Source: Pseudoselenomonas ruminantium (lineage in GTDB: Bacteria; Bacillota; Negativicutes; Selenomonadales; Selenomonadaceae). From it: 64,000 nucleotides of DNA. The stretch is from assembly GCA_902781305.1 (NCBI GenBank), contig CACZIV010000008.1:25293-89292 (forward strand). Direction: 5' to 3'. This document shows positions 44,057 through 52,349 of the stretch, one piece after another; the stretch's first letter is position 1; each line of letters begins with the position of its first letter. The notes beneath the pieces are model-generated. The model was not told the origin of the DNA. It searched no databases and worked only from the letters and a program-made list of their open reading frames with translations. The translations under genes were made by a program, and so were the position numbers.

Positions 44057-45043
44057 ATGAAACAGGAATTAGCAGATATAATTGATGAAATACAGGGCCG
44101 GAATATTTTGGTTATCGGCGATATGGTGGCCGATATCTATCTGGATGGCCGCATTTCCCGCATTTCCCGGGAAGCACCGGTGCTGGTACTGCAGCAGGCC
44201 GGAGAAAAGGTCGTGGCTGGCGGCGCTGCTAATGTGGTCAACAACGTGGCTACATTGGGAGGCAATGTCTATGCCGTTGGCCTTTTGGGCTTGGATAGCG
44301 CTGCCAAGGGATTGAAAGAAGCCCTGGAAAAAAATGGCGCCCATACCGAGGGGCTCTTCTGTGACGAAAAGCGGCCGACCATTTCCAAAACCCGCATTAT
44401 CGCCGGGGGGCGAGCTACGGTCAGCCAGCAGATTGTCCGCATTGACAAGGAAAGCGACAAGCCCATGCAGAAGGCGCACGAAAGCCAGATCAGCCAGTAC
44501 ATCAAGGCGCTTTTACCGAAAATTGATGGCGTGGTGTTAAGTGACTATGGTTCCGGCACAATTACGGAAAAACTGCAGCAGCAGATTATTTCCTATTGTC
44601 GTGAGCATAATATTCCGAGCATGGTAGACAGTCGTTATGATATCCATCGGTTCAAGGATATTGGCTATGTTAAGCAGAATGATGCAGAACTGGCGGCGGC
44701 TGTCGGCCGGGAACTTCCTGATGATGAAAGCCTGTTCACGGCTGGACAGGAGCTTTTGGAAGAATTAAACGCTGATGGGGTCTTAGTGACGCGTGGTGAA
44801 AAAGGCATGGTGCTTTTGGAAAAGGATGGGGCAATTCATGATATTCCCGTGTCTGACAAGAGCGAGGTATTCGATGTGTCCGGTGCCGGAGATACCTGTG
44901 TATCCACAGTGATTTTGGCTTTGGCCGCAGGCATTGAGCCGGTGCGGGCTGCAGAACTCAGCAATATCGCCAGCGGCATTGCTGTGCGCAAGCTGGGAAC
45001 CGCTACTGTTTCGGCAGAGGAACTGCGCAGAGTTTTGTATTAA
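44057..45043 (+). CDS. HldE1-type sugar kinase (PfkB family), first copy
   Basis: 328-residue PfkB-family kinase resembling the N-terminal domain of HldE, which phosphorylates heptose-7-phosphate at position 1. It shows VIGDMVADIYLDGRISRISREAPV near the start, VAGGAANVVNNVATLGG near residue 57 and the catalytic FDVSGAGDTCVST near 277. It is a paralogue of the kinase at 47770 but is more divergent in the first motif (DGRISRISREAPVLV). It starts six bases after the lptD stop, and the adenylyltransferase gene follows after 11 bp. Confidence 0.85.
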   Translation: MKQELADIIDEIQGRNILVIGDMVADIYLDGRISRISREAPVLVLQQAGEKVVAGGAANVVNNVATLGGNVYAVGLLGLDSAAKGLKEALEKNGAHTEGLFCDEKRPTISKTRIIAGGRATVSQQIVRIDKESDKPMQKAHESQISQYIKALLPKIDGVVLSDYGSGTITEKLQQQIISYCREHNIPSMVDSRYDIHRFKDIGYVKQNDAELAAAVGRELPDDESLFTAGQELLEELNADGVLVTRGEKGMVLLEKDGAIHDIPVSDKSEVFDVSGAGDTCVSTVILALAAGIEPVRAAELSNIASGIAVRKLGTATVSAEELRRVLY

Positions 45044-45054
45044 AGGAGAAAAGG

Positions 45055-45516
45055 ATGCTAGTTGCACGTAAAGATATAGCCAAATTTTGTGAAATACTCC
45101 GTCAGGGCGGACAAAAAGTGGTCTTCACCAATGGCTGCTTTGATATCCTGCATGCCGGTCATGTGACCTATCTGGAGGCAGCCAAAGCACAGGGGGATGT
45201 ATTGGTTTTAGGCCTCAATACAGATGAATCGGTACGCCGGCTGAAAGGCCCCGAACGTCCCATTAACAGTGAAATGGATAGAGCCAAAGTGGTAGGCGCA
45301 TTGAAGGCTGTAGACTATGTAGTGCTGTTTGGAGAACAGACAGCTGAAGCCGTTATTGCTGAGGTCAAACCGGATGTCTATGTTAAAGGTGGCGATTACA
45401 CGCTGGATACTCTGCCCGAAGCCAAAATTGTACAAAGTTACGGCGGCAAGGTGGCCTTTATCGATATGGTAGAGGGGCGTTCGACCACGAACATCATCAA
45501 CAAAATCAAGAAGTAA
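45055..45516 (+). CDS. rfaE2: Heptose-1-phosphate adenylyltransferase (HldE2/RfaE2)
   Basis: 153-residue nucleotidyltransferase equal to the C-terminal half of bifunctional HldE. It has the cytidylyltransferase-type motif NGCFDILHAGHVTYLEAA near residue 26 and EGRSTTNIINKI at the end. It adds AMP to heptose-1-phosphate to form ADP-heptose. AAGGAGAAAAGG precedes the ATG. The kinase activity is supplied by separate genes, so HldE is split here. Confidence 0.93.
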   Translation: MLVARKDIAKFCEILRQGGQKVVFTNGCFDILHAGHVTYLEAAKAQGDVLVLGLNTDESVRRLKGPERPINSEMDRAKVVGALKAVDYVVLFGEQTAEAVIAEVKPDVYVKGGDYTLDTLPEAKIVQSYGGKVAFIDMVEGRSTTNIINKIKK

Positions 45517-45569
45517 ATAGCCTTTCCTATGGGGAAGGTGCCGAACATAGTGAGGCGGATGAGGTTGTA

Positions 45570-46586
45570 ATGAAGAATTACCTTATAGTAAAGTTAAGTG
45601 CCATTGGTGATGTAATTCACGCGCTTCCTGTGGCCTATGCGCTAAAGGAAGCATATCCCGATTGCCATATCACCTGGGTAGTGGAACCACCTGCTTTTGA
45701 CCTGGTCAATATGTGTCCTTATATTGACGAGGTTATCCTTTTTGAGAAGAAGAAATTTAAGTCCCTGGGGGGCTTTTTACATGAATATGGCCCGTTGAAA
45801 CACAAAATCCGCCAGCGCCGTTATGACGCAGTGCTCGATTTGCAGGGGCTTTTTAAATCGGCTGCCATTGCCCGCTTGGGGCAGGCGCCGGTGAAATTGG
45901 GCATGTGTAATATGCGGGAGCTTAGCGATAAAATCTCCAAGCCGGTAATTGGCCCCAATGCGCATGGGCATATTGTCGAGCGCTATCTGGATGTGGCGCG
46001 GGCGTTAGGCTGCCCCGTAAACGAAGTTCGTTTTACCTTGGAGGTGCCGGAGCGGGAGGCGGACCTTGCACAAAGGATTTTTGCCCAGGCTGGTGCCAAT
46101 ATGACCAATCCCTATGTGGTACTGGCCATTGGTGCCAACTGGCCGAACAAACGCTGGCCGGCGGAAAGTTTTGCCCGTCTTGCGGATAAGCTCTATGACC
46201 GCAAATTTATTCCCGTGCTGGTCGGCGGCGGTTTGGTTGACGAACAGCGGGCGGCAGAAATCTGCTCCTATAGCGACATTCCGCCGTTGAATTTGGTGGG
46301 GCGGACGAATTTTAAGCAGCTTACCTATATTCTGCAAAACGCCCGCCTGACCGTGGGCGGCGATACCGGTCCTGTGCATTTGTCTGCAGGTATGGGCACG
46401 AAAACCATTATGCTTATGGGGCCAACCGATGCCAACCGCAATGGCCCTTATGGACAGATGGAGAACGCTATCGAAGTTGACCGTCCTTGTCGTTATTGCT
46501 GGAAGCGGGCTTGCCCGAAAAATATCGATTGCTTGCAAAACATCACCGTAGAGCAGGTATGGAAAAAAATTGAGGAGCTTTGCTGA
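45570..46586 (+). CDS. Lipopolysaccharide heptosyltransferase, WaaC-like (GT9)
   Basis: 338-residue GT-B fold enzyme of family GT9 that transfers heptose from ADP-heptose to the inner core. The start IVKLSAIGDVIHALPVAYAL and LDLQGLFKSAAIA near residue 90 match WaaC. GGDTGPVHLSAGMGT lies near 270, and MGPTDANRNGPYG near 288. A C-terminal Cys cluster (CRYCWKRACP) is common in Firmicute-type homologues. GATGAGG precedes the ATG. Linked to WaaF-like and HldD genes, so heptose I transfer to Kdo is likely. Confidence 0.88.
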   Translation: MKNYLIVKLSAIGDVIHALPVAYALKEAYPDCHITWVVEPPAFDLVNMCPYIDEVILFEKKKFKSLGGFLHEYGPLKHKIRQRRYDAVLDLQGLFKSAAIARLGQAPVKLGMCNMRELSDKISKPVIGPNAHGHIVERYLDVARALGCPVNEVRFTLEVPEREADLAQRIFAQAGANMTNPYVVLAIGANWPNKRWPAESFARLADKLYDRKFIPVLVGGGLVDEQRAAEICSYSDIPPLNLVGRTNFKQLTYILQNARLTVGGDTGPVHLSAGMGTKTIMLMGPTDANRNGPYGQMENAIEVDRPCRYCWKRACPKNIDCLQNITVEQVWKKIEELC

Positions 46587-46587
46587 C

Positions 46588-47766
46588 GTGTATCAAAATA
46601 TACTGGTCATAAATCTCATGCAAATTGGTGACCTAATGCTGACAACTCCGGTTTTGGGTGCCTTGCGCCAGGCCTATCCGCAGGCCCAACTGACACTTTT
46701 GGCCGATACCCGCTGGCGGGAATTGGTGGAGGAAAATCCCCATTTGGATGCCTGCCTTTTTATGGACAAAAAAGGAGCCGATAAAGGCCTGGCCAAACTT
46801 TGGCAGTTTATTCACAAGGTGCGGGCGCTGAAATTTGATTTGGTCATTAACCTGCACCGCAATGAACGTGCCTCAGCAGTAGCGGCTTTTAGCGGTGCAA
46901 AATACATTGTGGGTTACAGTAAGCCATTATTTTCCCTGCTTTTTGATAAGACCATGCAGAACCCTTCCATTGCCCATCATATCGGCTGGGGGCCGGGCGG
47001 CGTTTTTCCGCCGCATCATTATGTGCCGGGCTGGGAACATCAGGTGCATGCCCACTTGAATGTTCTGCGGAAGTTTCTGGGCATTGAGCCGGAGGATGAC
47101 GGGCTGGAAATGGCCTTAAGCGAGGAAAATCAGCAAACAGCAGATAAACTTTGGCAGGAACATTTTACTGAGGAAGATAAGGTTATTGCCTTTAATATCG
47201 GCGCCAGCTGGGAAACCAAACGCTGGCCGGATAATTATTTTGCCAAGTGTGCCGATAAACTGCTCGAACAGGGCTATAAGATTGCGTTCTTTGGAGGCCC
47301 GATGGATTTGACTATTGTACAAAAATGTATTAGTCAGATGCAGTATAAGGACAGCGAGGCTTTGCATATCTTTACCGGCAAGGTCAGTCTGGCGGTGCTG
47401 GCAGGACTTTTGCGCAGATGTTGCCTGTTTCTTACCACGGATTCCGGCCCGATGCATATCGGTGTGGCCATGAATCTGCCCGTGATTACGATGTTTGGCG
47501 CATCGCCAGTACCGGGCTTTTATCCTTACGATGGACGTTCTGTTTTGCTGAAATCGCCGGAAAAATGTCATCCCTGTGGCATTCACCAATGCCCGCGGAC
47601 AGGGGCAGAAAATCTGGCCTGCATGAAAAATATTCCTATGGCAGCGGTTATGCATTTTGCAGAAGAACTGCTGGCTAAATTCCAAGGCCAGCCTGCTTAT
47701 AAATTGCCACCCCATAAGGGGGATTATCAATGCCGCGTTATTGACCTGTCCAAAGGAGAATTTTAA
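46588..47766 (+). CDS. Heptosyltransferase, WaaF/WaaQ-like (GT9)
   Basis: 392-residue GT9 enzyme. The N-terminus ILVINLMQIGDLMLTTPVL, FNIGASWETKRWPDNYFAK near residue 205 and TTDSGPMHIGVAMNLP near 285 are heptosyltransferase signatures. The GTG start at 46588 is preferred, with GGAG 10 bases upstream; an in-frame TTG at 46570 lies inside the previous gene. Probably adds the second or a branching heptose. It abuts the second kinase gene (3 bp). Confidence 0.86.
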   Translation: MYQNILVINLMQIGDLMLTTPVLGALRQAYPQAQLTLLADTRWRELVEENPHLDACLFMDKKGADKGLAKLWQFIHKVRALKFDLVINLHRNERASAVAAFSGAKYIVGYSKPLFSLLFDKTMQNPSIAHHIGWGPGGVFPPHHYVPGWEHQVHAHLNVLRKFLGIEPEDDGLEMALSEENQQTADKLWQEHFTEEDKVIAFNIGASWETKRWPDNYFAKCADKLLEQGYKIAFFGGPMDLTIVQKCISQMQYKDSEALHIFTGKVSLAVLAGLLRRCCLFLTTDSGPMHIGVAMNLPVITMFGASPVPGFYPYDGRSVLLKSPEKCHPCGIHQCPRTGAENLACMKNIPMAAVMHFAEELLAKFQGQPAYKLPPHKGDYQCRVIDLSKGEF

Positions 47767-47769
47767 CAG

Positions 47770-48747
47770 ATGGATAAGCAGATAATGCATGATTTTATAG
47801 CTCAATCTGCCGCAAAATGCCATGTGCTGGTAGTCGGCGATGTGATGCTGGATAAGTATTACTATGGGGAAGTGACGCGGATTTCTCCGGAAGCTCCTGT
47901 GCCTGTTACCCGTGTGACCCAACAGAAGGAGACTTTGGGCGGGGCGGCCAATGTGGCGCACAACCTTGCCCGGTTGGGGTGTAAGATTGGTCTTGCCGGA
48001 TATGTGGGGGATGACTATCATTGTCAGAGCCTTACGGATAAATTGACAGCTCGTGGCATTGACTTTAAGGGGCTTATTGCCACTGATAGACCGACCACTA
48101 CGAAGTTGCGGGTTATCGGCGGTCATCAGCAGATGATTCGGTTGGATTTTGAAGAAGCCGAGGAAATGACCGGCCCTTATGCCGACCGTTTGCATAACTT
48201 TGTGGCGGCACGCCTGAATGAAGGTGTAGATGCGGTGATTATTTCCGACTATGGCAAAGGCGCCTGCACCGAGGAAACCTGTCAGCAGATTATCAAGGCA
48301 GCCAATGCCCATGGAATTCCCGTGCTGGTTGACCCGAAAGGCACGGCCTGGGGCAAATACCGCGGCGCAGATTACATCACGCCGAACTTCAAGGAACTCA
48401 GTGCCGTACTGCCGGAAAAAATCAAAAATCAGAATGATGCCATTGAAAAAGCTGCACATTATGTAATGGGCAAATTCGGTATCAAACAGGTATTGGCTAC
48501 CCGCTCGGAATTTGGCATGTCGCTGGTGATGAAAGATAGTGCTTGCCATATCCCCACCAAGGCACAGGAAGTCTTTGACGTGTCCGGTGCCGGCGATACG
48601 GTAATCGGTGTGTTCGCCTTGGGGCTTGCTGGGGGGCTGAAACCAGAAGTAAGCGCTTATATGGCCAATATGGCCGCCAGCGTAGTCGTGGCGAAACTGG
48701 GCACTTATGCAGTAAGCAAAGAAGAACTTTTAGACGTATTGAGGTAA
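47770..48747 (+). CDS. rfaE1: D-glycero-beta-D-manno-heptose-7-phosphate kinase (HldE1)
   Basis: 325-residue PfkB kinase that is the closer match to canonical HldE1: VVGDVMLDKYYYGEVTRISPEAPVPV, with the kinase phrase TLGGAANVAHNLARLG, near the N-terminus, TTTKLRVIGGHQQMIRLD near 115 and catalytic FDVSGAGDTVIGV near 270. It makes heptose-1,7-bisphosphate, the substrate of GmhB. It is the second kinase of this type in the cluster. HldD follows after 18 bp with a GGGAGG site. Confidence 0.93.
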   Translation: MDKQIMHDFIAQSAAKCHVLVVGDVMLDKYYYGEVTRISPEAPVPVTRVTQQKETLGGAANVAHNLARLGCKIGLAGYVGDDYHCQSLTDKLTARGIDFKGLIATDRPTTTKLRVIGGHQQMIRLDFEEAEEMTGPYADRLHNFVAARLNEGVDAVIISDYGKGACTEETCQQIIKAANAHGIPVLVDPKGTAWGKYRGADYITPNFKELSAVLPEKIKNQNDAIEKAAHYVMGKFGIKQVLATRSEFGMSLVMKDSACHIPTKAQEVFDVSGAGDTVIGVFALGLAGGLKPEVSAYMANMAASVVVAKLGTYAVSKEELLDVLR

Positions 48748-48765
48748 TAAAAGGGAGGACTTTTT

Positions 48766-49752
48766 ATGATTATTGTTACTGGCGGTGCAGGCTTTATCGG
48801 CAGCAATCTTGTAAAGGAACTTAATCGTCGTGGCCGCACGGATATTCTGGTGGTGGATGACCTGAAAGACGGTCAGAACTACAAAAATCTGCGGGGCTTG
48901 AAATTCATCGACTATCAGCACAAGGATGATTTCCTGCAGAGTATTGAAAACGGCGACTTTGATGGTACGGATATTGATGCCGTGTTCCATGAAGGTGCCT
49001 GCTCCGATACCATGGAATATGATGTTAACTTTATGATGCGGGTAAACTACGAATATTCCAAGTCTGTACTGCACTTCTGCCTGCAGCATCGCATTCCTTT
49101 CCTTTATGCATCTTCGGCATCCACCTATGGCAGCGGTAAAAATGGCTTCCGTGAAGGGGACGAGTGCGAGGATGCGCTGAATCCCTATGCGTTCTCCAAG
49201 CTGGCTTTTGACCGCTATGTACGTCAGGTAATGCCTGAGGCACACAGCCAAATTGTCGGCCTGAAATACTTCAATGTCTATGGCCCGCAGGAACACCACA
49301 AAGGCAAGATGGCGTCCATTTTCTACCAGTTGTACAATCAGGTCAACGAAACGGGCAAGGCGCGTCTGTTCCAAGGTTGGGGTGAGATTAACGGCCAGCC
49401 GGTCAAAGATGGTGAGCAGCGCCGCGATTTTGTCTATGTCAAGGACGTAGTCAATGTAAATCTGTGGTTCTGGAAAAATAAGGGCAAGAGCGGTATCTAC
49501 AACTGCGGTACCGGTCATGCCCATACATACAATGAAGTAGCTGAAGCTGTAATTGAGGCCTTGGGCAAGGGGGAAATTGCCTACCGTGAATTCCCCGAAG
49601 TGCTCAAGGGCAAATACCAAAACTTCACCGAAGCCGATGATACCAACCTGCTGGCAGCCGGCTACAACGAAGGTTTCCATGAAATGAAAGATGCGGTCAA
49701 GGAATACGTAGATTTCCTCAACAAAGGTGGTTACTTTGATTACAACGACTAA
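48766..49752 (+). CDS. hldD: ADP-L-glycero-D-manno-heptose 6-epimerase HldD
   Basis: Short-chain dehydrogenase-fold epimerase that makes the L,D-heptose donor. The NAD(P)-binding GGAGFIGSNLVKELN starts at residue 6. The catalytic region YASSASTYGSGKNGF and NPYAFSKLAFD lies around 120-160. 328 residues, typical. The 3' end overlaps gmhB. Confidence 0.95.
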   Translation: MIIVTGGAGFIGSNLVKELNRRGRTDILVVDDLKDGQNYKNLRGLKFIDYQHKDDFLQSIENGDFDGTDIDAVFHEGACSDTMEYDVNFMMRVNYEYSKSVLHFCLQHRIPFLYASSASTYGSGKNGFREGDECEDALNPYAFSKLAFDRYVRQVMPEAHSQIVGLKYFNVYGPQEHHKGKMASIFYQLYNQVNETGKARLFQGWGEINGQPVKDGEQRRDFVYVKDVVNVNLWFWKNKGKSGIYNCGTGHAHTYNEVAEAVIEALGKGEIAYREFPEVLKGKYQNFTEADDTNLLAAGYNEGFHEMKDAVKEYVDFLNKGGYFDYND

Positions 49753-50251
49753 AAGCAAAGCCGTATTTTTCGACCGTGATGGCACACTCAATGTGGATAT
49801 AGACTATCTTCATCGCCCTGAAGACTTCATCTGGATAGAAGGCGCCAAAGAGGCGATTAAATACGTCAACGACAAAGGCTATCTGGCCATCCTCGTCACT
49901 AACCAGAGCGGGGTGGCCAGAGGATACTATCCTGAAGAAGATATAAAAGAAGTCTACGATTGGATGAACAAAGATTTGGCCAAAATCGGAGCGCATTTAG
50001 ATGCGCTCTTTTACTGCCCGCATCATCCACAGGGCAAAATTCCTGCATATACACGAGTGTGCAGCTGTCGTAAGCCGGATACCGGTATGCTTGATGCAGC
50101 CTGTGAACAGTTCAATATTGACCGTTCACAATCATATTTTGTCGGCGATAGCAATACTGATTGGGAATGTGCGCAAAAGGCTGGTGTGGCAGGTATTCGC
50201 TATCAATCTGGCAGCTTATTGTCCTGTGTAAAGGCCTTTGTAATAGAGTAA
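49736..50251 (+). CDS. gmhB: D,D-heptose 1,7-bisphosphate phosphatase GmhB
   Basis: HAD-family phosphatase that removes the 7-phosphate from heptose-1,7-bisphosphate. The nucleophile motif FFDRDGTLNVDIDYLH lies near residue 10. The zinc-site cysteines appear as CPHHP and CSCRKP near 93-107, and the last acidic motif is FVGDSNTDWECA. TTG at 49736 has AAAGGTGG just upstream; a GTG at 49727 is possible. Either start overlaps hldD. With the kinase, HldE2 and HldD the ADP-heptose pathway is complete except for GmhA, not seen here. Confidence 0.92.
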   Translation: MITTTKSKAVFFDRDGTLNVDIDYLHRPEDFIWIEGAKEAIKYVNDKGYLAILVTNQSGVARGYYPEEDIKEVYDWMNKDLAKIGAHLDALFYCPHHPQGKIPAYTRVCSCRKPDTGMLDAACEQFNIDRSQSYFVGDSNTDWECAQKAGVAGIRYQSGSLLSCVKAFVIE

Positions 50252-50264
50252 AGGAGCAATATCA

Positions 50265-52301
50265 TTGTTTACAAGATTCTTTGAAGGTATACAAAGTGAT
50301 TTTCTGTTAATGCTGCTATCGGCCTTGGTTTGTGCTTTGTTTCGGGCGATGTTTATCGTGCAGTATGCTCCAGAGAAGTCCCGCCATGATTGGCGGCGCA
50401 TTCGTGGTTGTTTTAATTACGGTTTTTGGTGGGGCATGGACTTTAATGCCTATGTGTTTTTGCTTCTTATGGTGCTGGTTTCTATTCCGGCCAGCTTTTT
50501 CTCTGCTTATTATGCCATAGCGGATACCCTTCGTGTGGGCGGTGTTTTGGTATATTTGACGGTAATTTATATTGCCTCTTTTGGCAATATGATTTTTTAC
50601 TATCATTTCCACGATGTATTCAATGCGACAGTAAGACTCGGAGGAAATGCGGATAAAAACAATCTTGCAGATATTTTCTTCAATCAGAATCATGGCGGAT
50701 TGATTTTAGCGGGATTTATTCCCTATTGGGGTGTGATGGGCTATACTGCTTATGCATTGTGCCAAATACCCAAGATTCCTTATCCGTTGGTTTTCGATAA
50801 TCTTTGGCTGCAATATGGGGCGAATTTTGTTGTCTTTGCATTGATGGTGATTCTTTTTTATTGGCTGCGTTATGGTGGTACATTGAAACACCGCAATAAA
50901 CCTGAGTGGGATGAAGTACCTGCTTATGTGAAACAGGATGAATTCTTGGGGAAGATGACTTTGGATGCGTTGGTGGCCTTTGAACTTGCCTGGAAACATA
51001 AAATCAGTGATTCTCTCCAGCACACAGATGAGGAATCCGAAACGATTATGGGAAAAGTTTTTCCTACAAATGTGGATTGGCAACGGCCTTGGGATAGTTT
51101 TAAGCGGACGGCCAAAGGTGCAAAGATTACCAAACCGCGAAAGATATTTCTGCTATTTGGAGAAGGTCATGGACAGGTTCCTTTCGATTCTTTGTATGAT
51201 AAGTTGAATTTGATGGAAGGTAGCCAAAAATTTCGTCAGGACCCACATACCCTGGCTATTGATAATTTTCTTTCAGGCGGTATGATTTCTGTGCCATCCA
51301 TTTCCAGTATTTTGTCCGGAGTATATGATGCAGACTTGGAGTTAAATGAGAATGTCAACTTTTGGCGAGGGTCAACGCCTGTGTCTATGGCTTATCAGCT
51401 GCATAAACTAGGGTATCATACAGGCTTTTGGTATGGTGGCGCCCTGAATTGGGGGAGTCTGGAACATTTTGTACCAGCAACGGGATTCGATGAATATCAT
51501 GGGGGGCCGGATATTTGTGCTAAAGATGCTCCACGCACATGGTTAGGCGTTTATGATCATGTATTTCTGGATGCAGCTGCGGAAAGGATTGAGCAGTCAG
51601 CAGCAGACCGGTATGAATTCCATTTTCTCTATACGACTTCTAATCATGGTCCGTATAATATGCCTTATGATGAGTATGGGGCAGATTTGGATCGGATTAT
51701 GACAGAGGCTCCGGCGGCGTTGAAAACGGAAAAACATATAAAGAGGCAGATGCAGGGAATTTGGTATGCGGATCAAGCGTTATGTAAGTTTATCGACCGT
51801 ATGCGGAAAAAGTATCCTGATGCTATGTTTATCGTTACTGGTGATCATACGAATGGTCTGATTCCTTTTCACTATCATGTGATAGATCGTGATGAACCAA
51901 ATTTGCGTGAGCAGGTGCTTACTTCGTTTGCGATGTATCATCGCGAACTTTCACCGGAAATGCTGGCAGGGAATACCATTGGTGGACATTTGCAGATATT
52001 GCCTACACTTATGGAACTCTTGGCTCCGGCTGGTCATGAATATTACTCCTTGTTTACAAGTCTGACGGAACCCGTAGACCGCGTGGTGACTCCCTATTGC
52101 TGGCTGACCACGGATATGGTGGGCGATTATCGGCGTAAGATACGGCAGTCTTTGCAAGTTTCGGAGAAGAAACTTCCTATGGAGAATGATATTTCCTTTG
52201 CTGATGAGCATGCGGCGTGGTGTGAATTCAGCGGATATTTAGTGAAACATCCGGAATTACTGATTCCGAGACAGGAAATAAATCCTGCTTTGGCGAACTA
52301 A
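50265..52301 (+). CDS. Membrane-bound sulfatase-fold transferase (LTA synthase / phosphoethanolamine transferase superfamily)
   Basis: 678 residues: about five N-terminal membrane helices (1-215) and an extracytoplasmic alkaline-phosphatase-fold domain (about 285-610). Metal-site phrases LLFGEGHGQ near 292, YTTSNHGPYNMP near 460 and VTGDHTNG near 525 match LtaS/EptA-type enzymes, which transfer phosphoglycerol or phosphoethanolamine to envelope glycolipids. Where the family has a Thr nucleophile (LtaS: TGQGKT), this protein reads SGGMISVPSISS, so the nucleophile may be Ser. It starts at TTG with AAGGAG 8 bases upstream. Its place after the heptose genes suggests core decoration. Confidence 0.75.
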   Translation: MFTRFFEGIQSDFLLMLLSALVCALFRAMFIVQYAPEKSRHDWRRIRGCFNYGFWWGMDFNAYVFLLLMVLVSIPASFFSAYYAIADTLRVGGVLVYLTVIYIASFGNMIFYYHFHDVFNATVRLGGNADKNNLADIFFNQNHGGLILAGFIPYWGVMGYTAYALCQIPKIPYPLVFDNLWLQYGANFVVFALMVILFYWLRYGGTLKHRNKPEWDEVPAYVKQDEFLGKMTLDALVAFELAWKHKISDSLQHTDEESETIMGKVFPTNVDWQRPWDSFKRTAKGAKITKPRKIFLLFGEGHGQVPFDSLYDKLNLMEGSQKFRQDPHTLAIDNFLSGGMISVPSISSILSGVYDADLELNENVNFWRGSTPVSMAYQLHKLGYHTGFWYGGALNWGSLEHFVPATGFDEYHGGPDICAKDAPRTWLGVYDHVFLDAAAERIEQSAADRYEFHFLYTTSNHGPYNMPYDEYGADLDRIMTEAPAALKTEKHIKRQMQGIWYADQALCKFIDRMRKKYPDAMFIVTGDHTNGLIPFHYHVIDRDEPNLREQVLTSFAMYHRELSPEMLAGNTIGGHLQILPTLMELLAPAGHEYYSLFTSLTEPVDRVVTPYCWLTTDMVGDYRRKIRQSLQVSEKKLPMENDISFADEHAAWCEFSGYLVKHPELLIPRQEINPALAN

Positions 52302-52349
52302 GAAGGAACAGTATAACGTTTTTGTAATATAAATAAAGAGGTGAGTTCT

